Source: Salidesulfovibrio onnuriiensis
GTDB taxonomy: Bacteria; Desulfobacterota; Desulfovibrionia; Desulfovibrionales; Desulfovibrionaceae
Direction of reading: 5' to 3'
NCBI RefSeq assembly: GCF_008001235.1
Contig: NZ_CP040751.1
Location: 1,719,001-1,783,000 of the forward strand
DNA: 64,000 nucleotides
The notes beneath the pieces were generated by a model. That model searched no databases, was not told the DNA's origin, and saw nothing but the letters and a program-made list of their open reading frames with translations. Position numbers and translations under genes: made by a program. Numbering within the stretch: position 1 is the first letter of the stretch; the number at the start of each line of letters is the position of its first letter. This document shows, piece by piece, positions 41,693 to 49,407 of the stretch.

Positions 41693-41817
41693 GGCATTCA
41701 ATAGGTCGTGGGTTGAACACGCCACATCCTGTGTCGTGTCCCTTCGGTCGCTTTCGCTTTGCTTCAGCGTCTAAATCCGCTGTCCTGCGGATTTTTCAAT
41801 TCCCTCCAGTTCAACCA
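41693..41817 (+). pseudogene. Decayed tRNA-Ala 3' half interrupted by an 80-nt element (copy B)
   Basis: 41693-41717 matches the anticodon-to-T-arm part of the tRNA-Ala above (about 22 of 25), and 41798-41817 matches its 3' end including CCA. Between them lies an 80-base insertion breaking the T loop. No 5' half is present. A terminator like that of the real tRNA follows. Best read as an attachment-site remnant or partial tRNA duplication bounding the LysE islet. Confidence 0.75.
41718..41797 (+). repeat. 80-nt hairpin element inserted in the tRNA fragment (copy B)
   Basis: About 71 of 80 bases match the insertion at 42389-42468, by eye. It contains two stems: CACG-c-CACA with TGTG-t-CGTG, and AAATCCGC-TGTCCT-GCGGATTT. 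Confidence 0.7.
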
Positions 41818-41827
41818 TTAGAAAGTT

Positions 41828-41862
41828 AAAGGCTTGGAAGGTTTTCCTTCCAAGCCTTTTTT
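41828..41862 (+). terminator. Terminator after tRNA fragment B
   Basis: AAAGGCTTGGAAGG and CCTTCCAAGCCTTT form a perfect 14-bp stem around TTTT followed by T. It is a near-copy of the tRNA-Ala terminator, so the duplicated unit included the terminator. Confidence 0.88.
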
Positions 41863-41975
41863 CGTGGGATATACAAAAAAATATACAATACCAATCTGGT
41901 GTCTTATAGAGGGGCAACTTGGGTTTTGCAGAGGGTGCGGAAGTTGTCTGTTCTCATATTAAATCTGGAGGAAAG

Positions 41976-42326
41976 ATGAGCGCGAATATCCCATTTCAAC
42001 ATATTGACTGGTCAACGGTCCCGAAAACCGAGCACAAGGGTGAAACGGGAGTTGCCTATTGGCAGACGATCCAGTTTGACGGATTGAGAGTCAGGGTTGT
42101 TGAGTACTCAAAGGGATACAAAGCTGATCACTGGTGTGAAAAAGGACATATCGTGTATTGCCTGGAGGGTGAGGTCGTCAATGAACAACAAGGGGCTGCC
42201 AGCTCTGTTTTGAAGCCGGGAATGTCTTACATTGTCTCAGACGAGTTGAGTTCTCATAGGTCAGTGACGGATGTGGGCGTAAAGCTGCTGATTATAGATG
42301 GTGATTTTTTGAAATTGAAAAGCTGA
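41976..42326 (+). CDS. DHCW-motif cupin protein
   Basis: 116 residues from ATG 41976 (MSANIPFQHIDW) behind GGAGG; an upstream in-frame ATG is not needed. It is a small single-domain cupin of the DHCW group, with motif ADHWCEKGHIVYCLEGEV (His and Glu as likely metal ligands) and KPGMSYIVSDELSSHRS. No function is established for the family. Base use is markedly more AT-rich than the surrounding genes. It lies between two decayed tRNA-Ala fragments, so it was probably acquired by transfer. Confidence 0.88.
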   Translation: MSANIPFQHIDWSTVPKTEHKGETGVAYWQTIQFDGLRVRVVEYSKGYKADHWCEKGHIVYCLEGEVVNEQQGAASSVLKPGMSYIVSDELSSHRSVTDVGVKLLIIDGDFLKLKS

Positions 42327-42359
42327 CTTAAGCTTCGAGAGTCGTTGCGCAAGGATCCC

Positions 42360-42488
42360 GAATGGCATTTAAACGGTCGTGGGTTGAATACGCCACGTCG
42401 TGTGTCGTGTCCCTTCGGGCGTTTCCACTTTGCTCCAGCGTCTAAATCCGCTGTCCTGCGGATTTGTCAATTTCCTCCCGCTCCACCA
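42360..42488 (+). pseudogene. Decayed tRNA-Ala 3' half interrupted by an 80-nt element (copy C)
   Basis: 42360-42388 matches the anticodon-to-T-arm part of tRNA-Ala(GGC) at about 23 of 26 positions, and 42469-42488 its 3' end including CCA. The same 80-base insertion as in copy B (here 42389-42468) sits at the same point in the T loop. It closes the cupin islet. Confidence 0.75.
42389..42468 (+). repeat. 80-nt hairpin element inserted in the tRNA fragment (copy C)
   Basis: Same length as the insertion at 41718-41797, with the invariant 3' stem-loop AAATCCGC-TGTCCT-GCGGATTT; most differences are in the first half. Confidence 0.7.
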
Positions 42489-42497
42489 CAAGAAAAC

Positions 42498-42529
42498 AAA
42501 AAGGCTCCGGCGAAAACCGGAGCCTTTTT
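42498..42529. terminator. Bidirectional terminator between the islets and the metal-uptake operon
   Basis: AAAAGGCTCCGG and CCGGAGCCTTTT enclose CGAAAA, with T tracts in both directions. It ends the 42562-49259 operon on the - strand as well as any + strand transcript. Confidence 0.92.
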
Positions 42530-42561
42530 GTTTGTTCGGTCGTGGTTTGTTCCTGCCGCGT

Positions 42562-43158
42562 TCATGCGTCCAGCCGGATGGGGCCTTCGGGGATGGTGAT
42601 GACCCGGCACTGGAGGGTGGCCAGGCAGCGCATCTGGTGGCTGACCAGCAGGACGGCGTTTCCGGCTGCCCGGTGCTTTTCGATCTTGTCGGCCACGGTT
42701 TCCTGCCAGTGGTCGTCCAGAAAGGCGAACGGCTCGTCCAGCAGCAGGATTGCCGGGTTCACGGCAAATGCGCGCGCCAGGCTCAGCCTGCGCCGCATGC
42801 CGCCGCTCATGCGGGTGGGCTTCATCTCGGGGGCCAGGCCGAAGGTCTTCAGCCAGCGCCGGGAAATGGCCTCGGCGTTTTCAGTGCCGGACGGCTGCAC
42901 CAGGAGCAGATTCTCCAGAGCGCTCAGCCAGGGCACGAGCACGTCGTCCTGAAAGGCGCATCCCAGGCGGGGAGAGCCGTGGCCCACGCTGCCCGAGTCC
43001 GGCGCGGTCAGCCCGGCCGCGATTTCCAGCAGGGTGGTCTTGCCGATCCCCGAGGGGCCGCACAGGCAGACCGTTTCGCCCGCCTCCACAGCGAGGGAAC
43101 TGTCCTTGATGAGCGTTTCGCCCCCCATGGTTTTGCAGATATTGTTCAGTTGGATCAT
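42562..43158 (-). CDS. ABC transporter ATP-binding protein (SsuB/TauB/ThiZ-like)
   Basis: 198 residues, a short ABC ATPase. Walker A GPSGIGKTT (34-42), signature MSGGMRRRLSLARAF, Walker B AILLLDEPFAFLD and switch His in LLVSHQMR are all intact. It energises the permease at 43155-43910, with which it overlaps by 4 bases. The start is ATG 43158; longer frames lie inside the permease gene. The substrate depends on the binding protein at 43907-44899. Last gene of a seven-gene operon beginning at 49259. Confidence 0.9.
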   Translation of the reverse strand: MIQLNNICKTMGGETLIKDSSLAVEAGETVCLCGPSGIGKTTLLEIAAGLTAPDSGSVGHGSPRLGCAFQDDVLVPWLSALENLLLVQPSGTENAEAISRRWLKTFGLAPEMKPTRMSGGMRRRLSLARAFAVNPAILLLDEPFAFLDDHWQETVADKIEKHRAAGNAVLLVSHQMRCLATLQCRVITIPEGPIRLDA

Positions 43159-43910
43159 GCCTGCTCCCTGACTTTTCCGGTGAAGGCCTCGGACGAGGCG
43201 CGCAGCGGGGCGATGACCAGCAGTTCGAGCGCCACGCCCAGGAGAACGACGATGCTCGCCCAGGCAAAGAGCTGCGGGATCTCCAGCATGCGGTAGGACC
43301 AGAACAGCCGTGCGCCGATGCCGGTGGACGAGCCCAGGAATTCGGCCACGGCCGTGACCTTCCAGCTTGTGGCCGCCGCATGGGACAGCCCCGCCAGCAG
43401 GTAGGGCGTCAGGCCGGGCAGGATGATCTTGAGGAGGACCCTCGTTCGCGGGACGCGGTAGAGCCGGGCCATGTCGAAGAGTCTTTTGTCCAGCGCCATG
43501 CAGCCCTGGGCGATGTTGGCGAACAGGGGCGGAAAGACCGTGGCGAAGACCACGGCCATGGGCACCAGGGAACCGGTTCCGGCCCAGACCATGAGCAGGG
43601 TGATCCAGAGGATGGGCGGGCAGGATTGCAGGGCCGCCACCAGGGGCGTGAGCAGGCGCATGGTTTCCCTGCTGCTGCCAGCGGCGATCCCGAACACCAG
43701 GGCGCAGCCGAGGGCGGCGAGCAGACCGGCCATGCCCCGGGCCACGGTGACGGCCACGGTCAGCCAGGTGCCGGGCCGCAGGCACAGTCCCGCCAGTTCA
43801 CGCCCCACCGCAACGGGCGATGGGATCAGCATGTGGCCGAAGGCCAGGCTGCACGCCCACCAGGCCGCCAGGGCGATGCCCAGGGAAACGATGACGGGAA
43901 GCCCCTTCAC
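43155..43910 (-). CDS. ABC transporter permease (SsuC/TauC-like)
   Basis: 251 residues with a GTG start at 43910, forming a GTGA overlap with the stop of the binding-protein gene. About six hydrophobic segments. The EAA loop lies around MARLYRVPRTRVLLKIILPGLTP, as in the nitrate/sulfonate/taurine permease family. Forms the membrane channel with the ATPase downstream. The family alone does not fix the substrate; in this operon an iron- or metal-chelate, or a precursor of one, is possible. Confidence 0.88.
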   Translation of the reverse strand: MKGLPVIVSLGIALAAWWACSLAFGHMLIPSPVAVGRELAGLCLRPGTWLTVAVTVARGMAGLLAALGCALVFGIAAGSSRETMRLLTPLVAALQSCPPILWITLLMVWAGTGSLVPMAVVFATVFPPLFANIAQGCMALDKRLFDMARLYRVPRTRVLLKIILPGLTPYLLAGLSHAAATSWKVTAVAEFLGSSTGIGARLFWSYRMLEIPQLFAWASIVVLLGVALELLVIAPLRASSEAFTGKVREQA

Positions 43911-44899
43911 GACGCTCCTCCGAAGAAACTTTCCGGGAGCATGCGGCTGCCTTCGCCGTTTTCCCCGGAAAAGACCATGTCCAGGTAGTCCCGTATCATG
44001 TCCCGCGCCTCGTGGGCGGAGCGCACGTGGATGATGTCGCGTTCCAGGGAGGAGAGCACCATGTCCCTGGGGATGAATTTTTCGAATTCCTTGGGCATTG
44101 TGTCCAGCCCTGCGGCCGGGTCGCGTTTCAGTTCGGCCTCCTGCCCGGCCAGTGCCCGGGCGATTCTGTCGGCCAGGCCCGGGTTGTTCTTCAGCGTTTC
44201 CAGGTTCACGGCGATGCCCGCGATGGGCAGCATGGCCGGTTTGCCGGTGAGGCGTCCGTATTCCTCCTCCACGCTGGCCACGATGCGCAGGTGCGGGGCC
44301 TTTCGGAGCAGCACGGTCACCAGCGGCTCGGGCAGGAGCAGCAGGTCGGCCTTGCCCTGCACGGCCATGAGCGCCAGCTGCTTGGGTTCGTACGGGGCGT
44401 AGGTGAAGGCGGGCAGCCCTTTCTTTTCCAGGGCCCGCAGCACGGCCGCGCCCGGCGAGTGGGGCGGGGTGGAGGCTATCTCGGCCCCCGTGGGCAGGGC
44501 CAGGATGTCGTCGAACGTGCGGATGCCCGGGCGGCTGGTGAGCAGGTAGAACTTTTTCCACCCGGTCACGCTGACGAGCCGGACGGGCGCGCCGCGCATG
44601 GCGGCCTGGGCGAAGCCGTCGATATGCCCCACCCAGATGTCCCCCTTGCCCGCCAGGAGCAGGCCGCGCAGGTCGTCCAGGTTCTTCCAGTAGTGGATGT
44701 CCGGCGTGAAGGAGAGGTCTCCTTCGGCCAGGGCCTTCCATAACGGCATCTGGGGGGTGGTGGCCTGCCCGGTGGTATAGACCGAAAGAACCGTCTGCCC
44801 CGGGGCCGAGGCAGACGATGTCGTTTGGTGTATCAGGTGCAGGCCGCCCCAGGCCGCCAGGACGAACAGGGCGGCCAGGGCTGCTATGCGTGTCTTCAC
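43907..44899 (-). CDS. ABC transporter substrate-binding protein (SsuA/NMT1-like)
   Basis: 330 residues with a clear N-terminal signal peptide (KTRIAALAALFVLAAWGGLHL), so periplasmic. The two-lobed NMT1/SsuA-type fold is suggested by TTGQATTPQMPLWKAL, GDIWVGHIDGFAQAAMRGAPVRLVS and ALPTGAEIAS. It delivers substrate to the permease downstream. Eight bases separate it from the TonB receptor gene upstream, so the receptor and this transporter probably handle the same compound from outer to inner membrane. Substrate unknown. Confidence 0.88.
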   Translation of the reverse strand: MKTRIAALAALFVLAAWGGLHLIHQTTSSASAPGQTVLSVYTTGQATTPQMPLWKALAEGDLSFTPDIHYWKNLDDLRGLLLAGKGDIWVGHIDGFAQAAMRGAPVRLVSVTGWKKFYLLTSRPGIRTFDDILALPTGAEIASTPPHSPGAAVLRALEKKGLPAFTYAPYEPKQLALMAVQGKADLLLLPEPLVTVLLRKAPHLRIVASVEEEYGRLTGKPAMLPIAGIAVNLETLKNNPGLADRIARALAGQEAELKRDPAAGLDTMPKEFEKFIPRDMVLSSLERDIIHVRSAHEARDMIRDYLDMVFSGENGEGSRMLPESFFGGAS

Positions 44900-44907
44900 T
44901 TTTCCTC

Positions 44908-46905
44908 CTAGAAGCTGAGCTGGTAGTTGAGCGAGGCGCTCAGCCCCGGCTCCAGCAGTTCTATGCTGCGGGAGTTGGCCAGGTAGTTATGGTATTTCTT
45001 GTCGAAGATGTTGTCCACGGTCAGGGAGATTTCGTGTCGGGTCTTGGCCCAGTCGAATCCGTAACCCGTGGCCGCGTTGACCGTGAGCCAGCCGTCCGTG
45101 CGGTCCACGCCGTCCGGAACCTCGCTCTGGCGCAGGGCCCACGGCGTTTCCATCCTGGCCCAGAAGCCGTTGCCCGCCTCGTAGCGGATGCCGGCAAGGC
45201 CGTTGATGGGGGCCACCGTGCGCAGGGCCTCGTCGTTGCTTTCATCCCGGCCGTTGGCCAGGGCCACGTTTCCGTAGAGGGCCCAGCAGGCGGCAAAGCG
45301 CCAGTCCGCATCCAGCTCGAGACCGTAGATGCGCGCCTCGCCCACGTTTTCCATCATGTACGTGGTGGGGTTCTGGAGCTTTTCCTCGATGTAGTCGGTG
45401 ATGAAGTTGGCAAAGGCCGCCCCAGTGGCGCTGAAGGCGGGGGTGGTGTAGTGTAGGCCGTATTCGAAGTAGTAGGATTTTTCCGGGTCCAGGTCCGGGT
45501 TGCCCACCGAGGTGACGCCGCCGCCCAGGTTGATGTTCTTGAACCGCTCCAGGATGTCCGCCGCACGGTAGCTGCTGGCGGCGATGAAGGTGTGGGACCA
45601 GTGTTCCGCAGGCTGCCAGGTCAGGCCCGCGTGGATGTTCCAGCCGATGTCCTCCTTGGTGGCTGCCTCGAAGTTGGCGTTGTCCTTGTTGGATATTTCG
45701 TTGCGGTCCAGGCGCGCGCCCAGGTTCAGGGTGAACTGATCGGTAAGCTTCCAGTCGTCCTCGGCAAAGACGCCCATGGAGAGCTGGGTGGTGTTGGGGG
45801 TGGGCTGGTCCTCAACGGTGCCGCCCGCGGTCAGGTAGCGGGTGCGCGTGGACGTGATGTGCCAGTTCCAGATGTCGGCCCCGGCAATGAGGCTGTGCTC
45901 GCCCAGGGCGAATTCCGCCTGCACCTTTCCGCCCACGGTCTCGTGGTCCGCCCGGGGCTTGATGGCCGAGATGGGCGGGGCCGGGTTGTCGATGCGGACC
46001 CTGCGGTCGTTTTTCATGTAGTAGGCGTTGACCAGGATCTCCTTGAGCGCCCCCGACTCGGGCGTGTAGGTGGTGTCCATGCTCACCAGGGTGTTCTTGG
46101 AGCGCGGGTAGGTGATGGGCGCGGTCTGGGGCATGGTGCTGGAGCCGCCGGGAATGCCCACCTCGTTCGCTTCCATGTTCATGACCTGGAACTGAGTGGC
46201 CCAGAAGTCGTTCCAGCGCAGCCCGCCGGCCAGGCGCAGGTAGAGGTCCTCGAACTGGCTGTTGGAAACCCGTTCGTCATCGCCGCCGTAGAAGTCCTCG
46301 TGGTCGCGCAGCCCGCCGGAGACCTGCATCCAGAAATTCTCGTCGCTCAGGTTGGCCCGGGCATACCCGTCCGGCCCCTGCGGATTGGTGGACCAGGAAC
46401 CGATGAGTTCTCCGCCCAGTTCGGCTTCCGGGGTGAATCCGCCCTTCTTGGTGATGATGTTGATAACCCCGCCCGTGGAGCCCGTTCCGTACAGGGAGCT
46501 GACAGGGCCCTTGAGCACCTCCACGCGCTCGATGTCCATGGGGTTGATGAATCCGAGGCGGGCGTTGATCTCGGTGGCGGTGTTGAGCCGCATGCCGTCG
46601 ATGAGCACCACCACCGAGGCCCCGGACAGGCCGCGTATGCTGATGTCCTGGCCCCAGGGGGAATCCCCGGTCTTGGTCAGGCCGGAAATGCGCGACAGGG
46701 AATCGGCCACGCTGGCCTTGGGCGCGAGGAGGATTTCCTCCTTTTCCACCACGCCGGTGCCGCCCGGTGTCTTGGACTGGGTGCTGTCCGTACCACGGGC
46801 GGAGACAATGACCTTGTCCAGGGTGATCTCCTCCGCATGCCCCCGGCCAACGCCGAACGCGAGCAGCATTGCCGCAAGCAGCAGGGGATATACTCTCCGT
46901 TTCAT
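44908..46905 (-). CDS. TonB-dependent outer-membrane receptor 1
   Basis: 665 residues from ATG 46905, with signal peptide (MKRRVYPLLLAAMLLAFGVG...HA). A plug domain follows (VADSLSRISGLTKTGDSPWG, SIRGLSGASVVVLIDGMRL, IERVEVLKGPVSSLYGTGS), then a 22-strand-type barrel ending in Phe (LNYQLSF). The TonB box is probably within EEITLDKVIVSA. It imports a metal chelate, cobalamin-like molecule or other large ligand. It lies between a signal-less binding protein and a complete ABC importer. A Fur-like site precedes the operon, which points to iron. Confidence 0.93.
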   Translation of the reverse strand: MKRRVYPLLLAAMLLAFGVGRGHAEEITLDKVIVSARGTDSTQSKTPGGTGVVEKEEILLAPKASVADSLSRISGLTKTGDSPWGQDISIRGLSGASVVVLIDGMRLNTATEINARLGFINPMDIERVEVLKGPVSSLYGTGSTGGVINIITKKGGFTPEAELGGELIGSWSTNPQGPDGYARANLSDENFWMQVSGGLRDHEDFYGGDDERVSNSQFEDLYLRLAGGLRWNDFWATQFQVMNMEANEVGIPGGSSTMPQTAPITYPRSKNTLVSMDTTYTPESGALKEILVNAYYMKNDRRVRIDNPAPPISAIKPRADHETVGGKVQAEFALGEHSLIAGADIWNWHITSTRTRYLTAGGTVEDQPTPNTTQLSMGVFAEDDWKLTDQFTLNLGARLDRNEISNKDNANFEAATKEDIGWNIHAGLTWQPAEHWSHTFIAASSYRAADILERFKNINLGGGVTSVGNPDLDPEKSYYFEYGLHYTTPAFSATGAAFANFITDYIEEKLQNPTTYMMENVGEARIYGLELDADWRFAACWALYGNVALANGRDESNDEALRTVAPINGLAGIRYEAGNGFWARMETPWALRQSEVPDGVDRTDGWLTVNAATGYGFDWAKTRHEISLTVDNIFDKKYHNYLANSRSIELLEPGLSASLNYQLSF

Positions 46906-46930
46906 GTGTTTCTCCTTCTTCCTTTTATGG

Positions 46931-47809
46931 TTAAGCGGCTTCCGGCCTGCCCAGGGCGACGAGCGCATCCCATCCGGGCCATTGCAGCCGGCCGTTGTTG
47001 GCCGCCATTTCATCGAACCAGGGAACCCCCTCCACCACCGGGATGATGCCGCCGGAGATGGACAGATAGTTCTGGTATTCATTGGAAAGCAGGTAGCGCA
47101 GGAAGCGCATGGCGTCCGGGGGCGCGTCGGCACGCACCGCCGCGGCCAGGGGCACGGGCCAGGCCCCGGAGCTGGGCCAGACCATGTGGCCGTTGCCCTC
47201 CCGGTAGGTCTTGCTGAAGGCCGGGATGCTCACCCCTGCCAGGAATTCGCCCGCATCCACCCGCTTGTTGATGTCCAGGGGCGTGTAGCTGACGTTTTTC
47301 CCGGCAATGGCCCCGGCCGCCCGGTCGCCGTATCGGGCGGTCATCATGGTGTCGAAGAGGTCGGGCAGGGGGGTGTCTCTCGGCGGCACGGCAATGGAGC
47401 CGCACAGGTCCGGACGGCAGAGGTCCTCCCAGTCCCAGATGGGCGGGGAAACCCTTTTGGCCGCTGCAATGACAAAGGGCACGAACCCGATGACGCGGAA
47501 ATGACTCGACGGCTCGGCCATGCCCAGGGCGGTCAGCTCCGCGCGCATGGGGGGCAGGGTGTCCGGCAGGGAGGCCAGTTTCCCGGTCGTCTGGTATTGG
47601 AGCAGGTTGTAGTAGTACTGGGGATAGGCGCACAGGGTCAGGCCGGGAATGTCCCCGTCCCGCCCGAAGCCCACGGAGAAGTCGAGCATCTCCTGGTGGG
47701 TCTGGGGCGGGATCAGGTCCAGGTCCAGATCCATGCGGGCCAGGTCCTGCACCGTCTTGCGCAGGATGTTGGGCGCAATGGCCAGGTAGACGGAATCGGG
47801 GCTCATCAT
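46931..47809 (-). CDS. ABC-type binding-protein homologue without a signal peptide
   Basis: 292 residues resembling iron/polyamine-type extracellular binding proteins (PPIWDWEDLCRPDLCGSIAVPP, PAFSKTYREGNGHMVWPSSGAW, RFLRYLLSNEYQNYLSISGG). It starts MMSPDSVYLAIAP with no hydrophobic leader and no lipobox, so it should stay in the cytosol. The ATG overlaps the preceding ATPase stop by 4 bases, leaving no room for a longer N-terminus. The pairing with a permease-less ATPase and a GTPase is unusual. It may bind a metal complex or cofactor inside the cell. Function unknown. Confidence 0.78.
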   Translation of the reverse strand: MMSPDSVYLAIAPNILRKTVQDLARMDLDLDLIPPQTHQEMLDFSVGFGRDGDIPGLTLCAYPQYYYNLLQYQTTGKLASLPDTLPPMRAELTALGMAEPSSHFRVIGFVPFVIAAAKRVSPPIWDWEDLCRPDLCGSIAVPPRDTPLPDLFDTMMTARYGDRAAGAIAGKNVSYTPLDINKRVDAGEFLAGVSIPAFSKTYREGNGHMVWPSSGAWPVPLAAAVRADAPPDAMRFLRYLLSNEYQNYLSISGGIIPVVEGVPWFDEMAANNGRLQWPGWDALVALGRPEAA

Positions 47810-48561
47810 AAGGCCTCCCGGGTGTTCAGCGTGTGGCCCTGCCGCAGGATTTCACGGGCCTGCATGAGGGTGTCGTCCATGTCCCTGAGCCGGTCCGCAT
47901 AGGCGCGTTCGCCGTCGCAGGCCGAGAGCAGGGCGGCCATGGCCCCGTTGCGCATGACCAGCCTGGTGTCGTTCATGAGAATGAGCACCGGGTCGTGGGT
48001 TGCGGAAATGACGATCTTGTGGTGCCCGGCCAGGACCTCCAGGGCCTTGAACTTGTGGATGCCCGCGTTTTCCACCTCGTCGATGAGCACGATGGGCGTA
48101 TCCGAGAGCAGGGCGATGTCCGCGATCATCAGGGCGCGGGACTGGCCGCCGCTGAGCACCTGCAGGGACATTTCCGGCGAGACCGGTTCGCCGCACAGGC
48201 TGTTGGTCATTTCCAGGAGCGGCGCCATGAGCGCCTTGCCGTCGCGGCCCTTGCTCTCGGCATGGAGCAGGATGAACTGTTCCACGCTGGCGTCCATGAC
48301 GAAGTTGGTTTTCTGGGAAAGGGTGGCCACCAGGCCCGTGGGCGTTTCGGCAAGCGGCCTTCCGTTGATGAGAATGGTGCGGCCCGAGCGCGTGTCGCCG
48401 CAGGCCGCCTGCTCGATGTCCGAGAGCAGTTCGCTCTTGCCCGAACCGGTGGGGCCCACTAGGGCCAGGGAATCGCCGGGGCGCAGGTCCACGCCGGAGA
48501 TGGACTCGGGGTTGCCCTGCTTGTCGCGCCCGGCCTGGATGGTGATTGTTTCGATGATCAT
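47806..48561 (-). CDS. ABC-type ATPase without a dedicated permease
   Basis: 251 residues. Walker A VGPTGSGKSELL (about 35-46), an ABC signature LSGGQSRALMIADIALL, Walker B PIVLIDEVENAG and His in SATHDP. The Walker B region has Asp-Glu-Val-Glu rather than the usual DEP of importers. No membrane protein gene is linked to it. It is coupled by 4-base overlaps to the GTPase before and the signal-less binding protein after. This suggests a soluble ATPase module, for example in metal or cofactor insertion. Specific role unknown. Confidence 0.82.
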   Translation of the reverse strand: MIIETITIQAGRDKQGNPESISGVDLRPGDSLALVGPTGSGKSELLSDIEQAACGDTRSGRTILINGRPLAETPTGLVATLSQKTNFVMDASVEQFILLHAESKGRDGKALMAPLLEMTNSLCGEPVSPEMSLQVLSGGQSRALMIADIALLSDTPIVLIDEVENAGIHKFKALEVLAGHHKIVISATHDPVLILMNDTRLVMRNGAMAALLSACDGERAYADRLRDMDDTLMQAREILRQGHTLNTREAL

Positions 48562-49259
48562 GCCGCGTTCTCCTCGAGCAGGAGTTTTTCCACGTTGCCG
48601 GACTGGAACCGCTTTCCGATCCGGGTTTCTCCCGTGCAGTAGGAACAGATGGAGGCGGGCATGGAATAGCGCAGGCTGAGGCCTTCCAGCTCCCGGGCGT
48701 CGGTCCAGGACTCGCTGAGGCGCTTTAGGTGCAGCACGCCCGTGCCGGTGAGGCCGTTGACGTGGACGATGGCCGCCGTCTGGTTGACCTGGGAAATGCG
48801 GTGGGCAAAGACCTCTTTCTCGGCCTGGGAGATCAGGTCGCTCTTGGTGACCACCACCACGTCGGCCAGGGTCAGGGCGGGGCCCATCTTGCGCGGGGCC
48901 TCCATGCCGCCCAGGTTGTCGATGACCGTGATGGCGGGCACGTCCTTGATATGGGGGGCGCAGCGGTAGCAGAGCCCGGCGGTTTCGACGAAAAGGTAGT
49001 CGGCCCGCTGCCGGCGGCCCCAGGCGCAGGCCTCCTCCAGGTTGGAGACGAAGTAATGGTCCGGGCAGAGATAATCGGAAAGTCCCTGGATGGCCGGAAT
49101 GCCGAGGCGGTCCCGGTAGATTTGGTCATCCGTGGTGCCCAGCGTGTCGAACTTGACCGCTGCGGACCGTTTCCCGTCCTTGGCCAGCTGGCGGATGAGG
49201 TGCAGGGTTACGGCGGTTTTTCCGGCGCTCGGCGCTCCTGCAATGGTGACGAGTTTCAC
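48558..49259 (-). CDS. G3E-like GTPase (HypB/UreG/CobW-related)
   Basis: 233 residues. P-loop GAPSAGKTAVTLHL (8-21), a switch region with VETAGLCYRC, and VVVVTKSDL as the guanine-specificity motif. Two CxxC motifs, CYRC and CSYC, plus nearby His could bind metal, as in HypB- or CobW-type metal-delivery GTPases. First gene of the operon, coupled by a 4-base overlap to the ATPase gene. The promoter region carries a Fur-like box and a palindrome. Likely a metal-trafficking regulator or chaperone; the metal is not known. Confidence 0.84.
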   Translation of the reverse strand: MKLVTIAGAPSAGKTAVTLHLIRQLAKDGKRSAAVKFDTLGTTDDQIYRDRLGIPAIQGLSDYLCPDHYFVSNLEEACAWGRRQRADYLFVETAGLCYRCAPHIKDVPAITVIDNLGGMEAPRKMGPALTLADVVVVTKSDLISQAEKEVFAHRISQVNQTAAIVHVNGLTGTGVLHLKRLSESWTDARELEGLSLRYSMPASICSYCTGETRIGKRFQSGNVEKLLLEENAA

Positions 49260-49272
49260 GTGTGCTTCCTTT

Positions 49273-49291
49273 GAAAATGAGTTTCTTTTTC
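49273..49291 (-). promoter_or_regulatory. Fur-box-like site in the GTPase operon promoter
   Basis: GAAAATGAGTTTCTTTTTC matches about 13 of 19 positions of the classic Fur box. It lies just downstream of a candidate -10 (TTTATT, 49297-49292) that is 16 bases from a -35 TTGTCG (49319-49314). Binding there would block initiation. Confidence 0.5.
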
Positions 49292-49332
49292 AATAAAAGG
49301 TCCGAATAAATCCCGACAACGGATGGTCGGGA
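49292..49332 (-). promoter_or_regulatory. Candidate sigma-70 promoter with a 7-bp palindrome at -35
   Basis: TTGTCG and TTTATT hexamers, 16 bases apart on the - strand. A palindrome TCCCGAC-AACGGATG-GTCGGGA (49311-49332) overlaps the -35 and could be the site of one of the neighbouring AraC regulators. Confidence 0.45.
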
Positions 49333-49359
49333 CAATGCAGGAGTAGTCTTGGCGGGGAA

Positions 49360-49403
49360 AAAGAACCACCCGGGGCGGTTTGTTTTTTGCCCCGAACGGG
49401 TGG
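49360..49403 (-). terminator. Terminator of the - strand AraC gene
   Basis: CCACCC/GGGTGG and inner GGGGC/GCCCC form a two-part stem. On the - strand TTCTTTTTC follows. It lies 5 bases after the stop codon. Confidence 0.8.
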
Positions 49404-49407
49404 AAAA

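Noticed and set aside
41693-42488. Integron-like cassette array (GTTRRRY-type core GTTGAAC/GTTGAAT followed by hairpins after single genes)
   Set aside because: The core sites are in the wrong order for attC, one partner site is missing in the second copy, and the match to the tRNA-Ala 3' half explains the flanks better. No integrase gene is present.
46931-47809. Signal peptide on the binding-protein homologue through a longer N-terminus
   Set aside because: The frame upstream lies within the ATPase gene, its ATG is in a 4-base overlap, and no hydrophobic leader appears in the first 40 residues.
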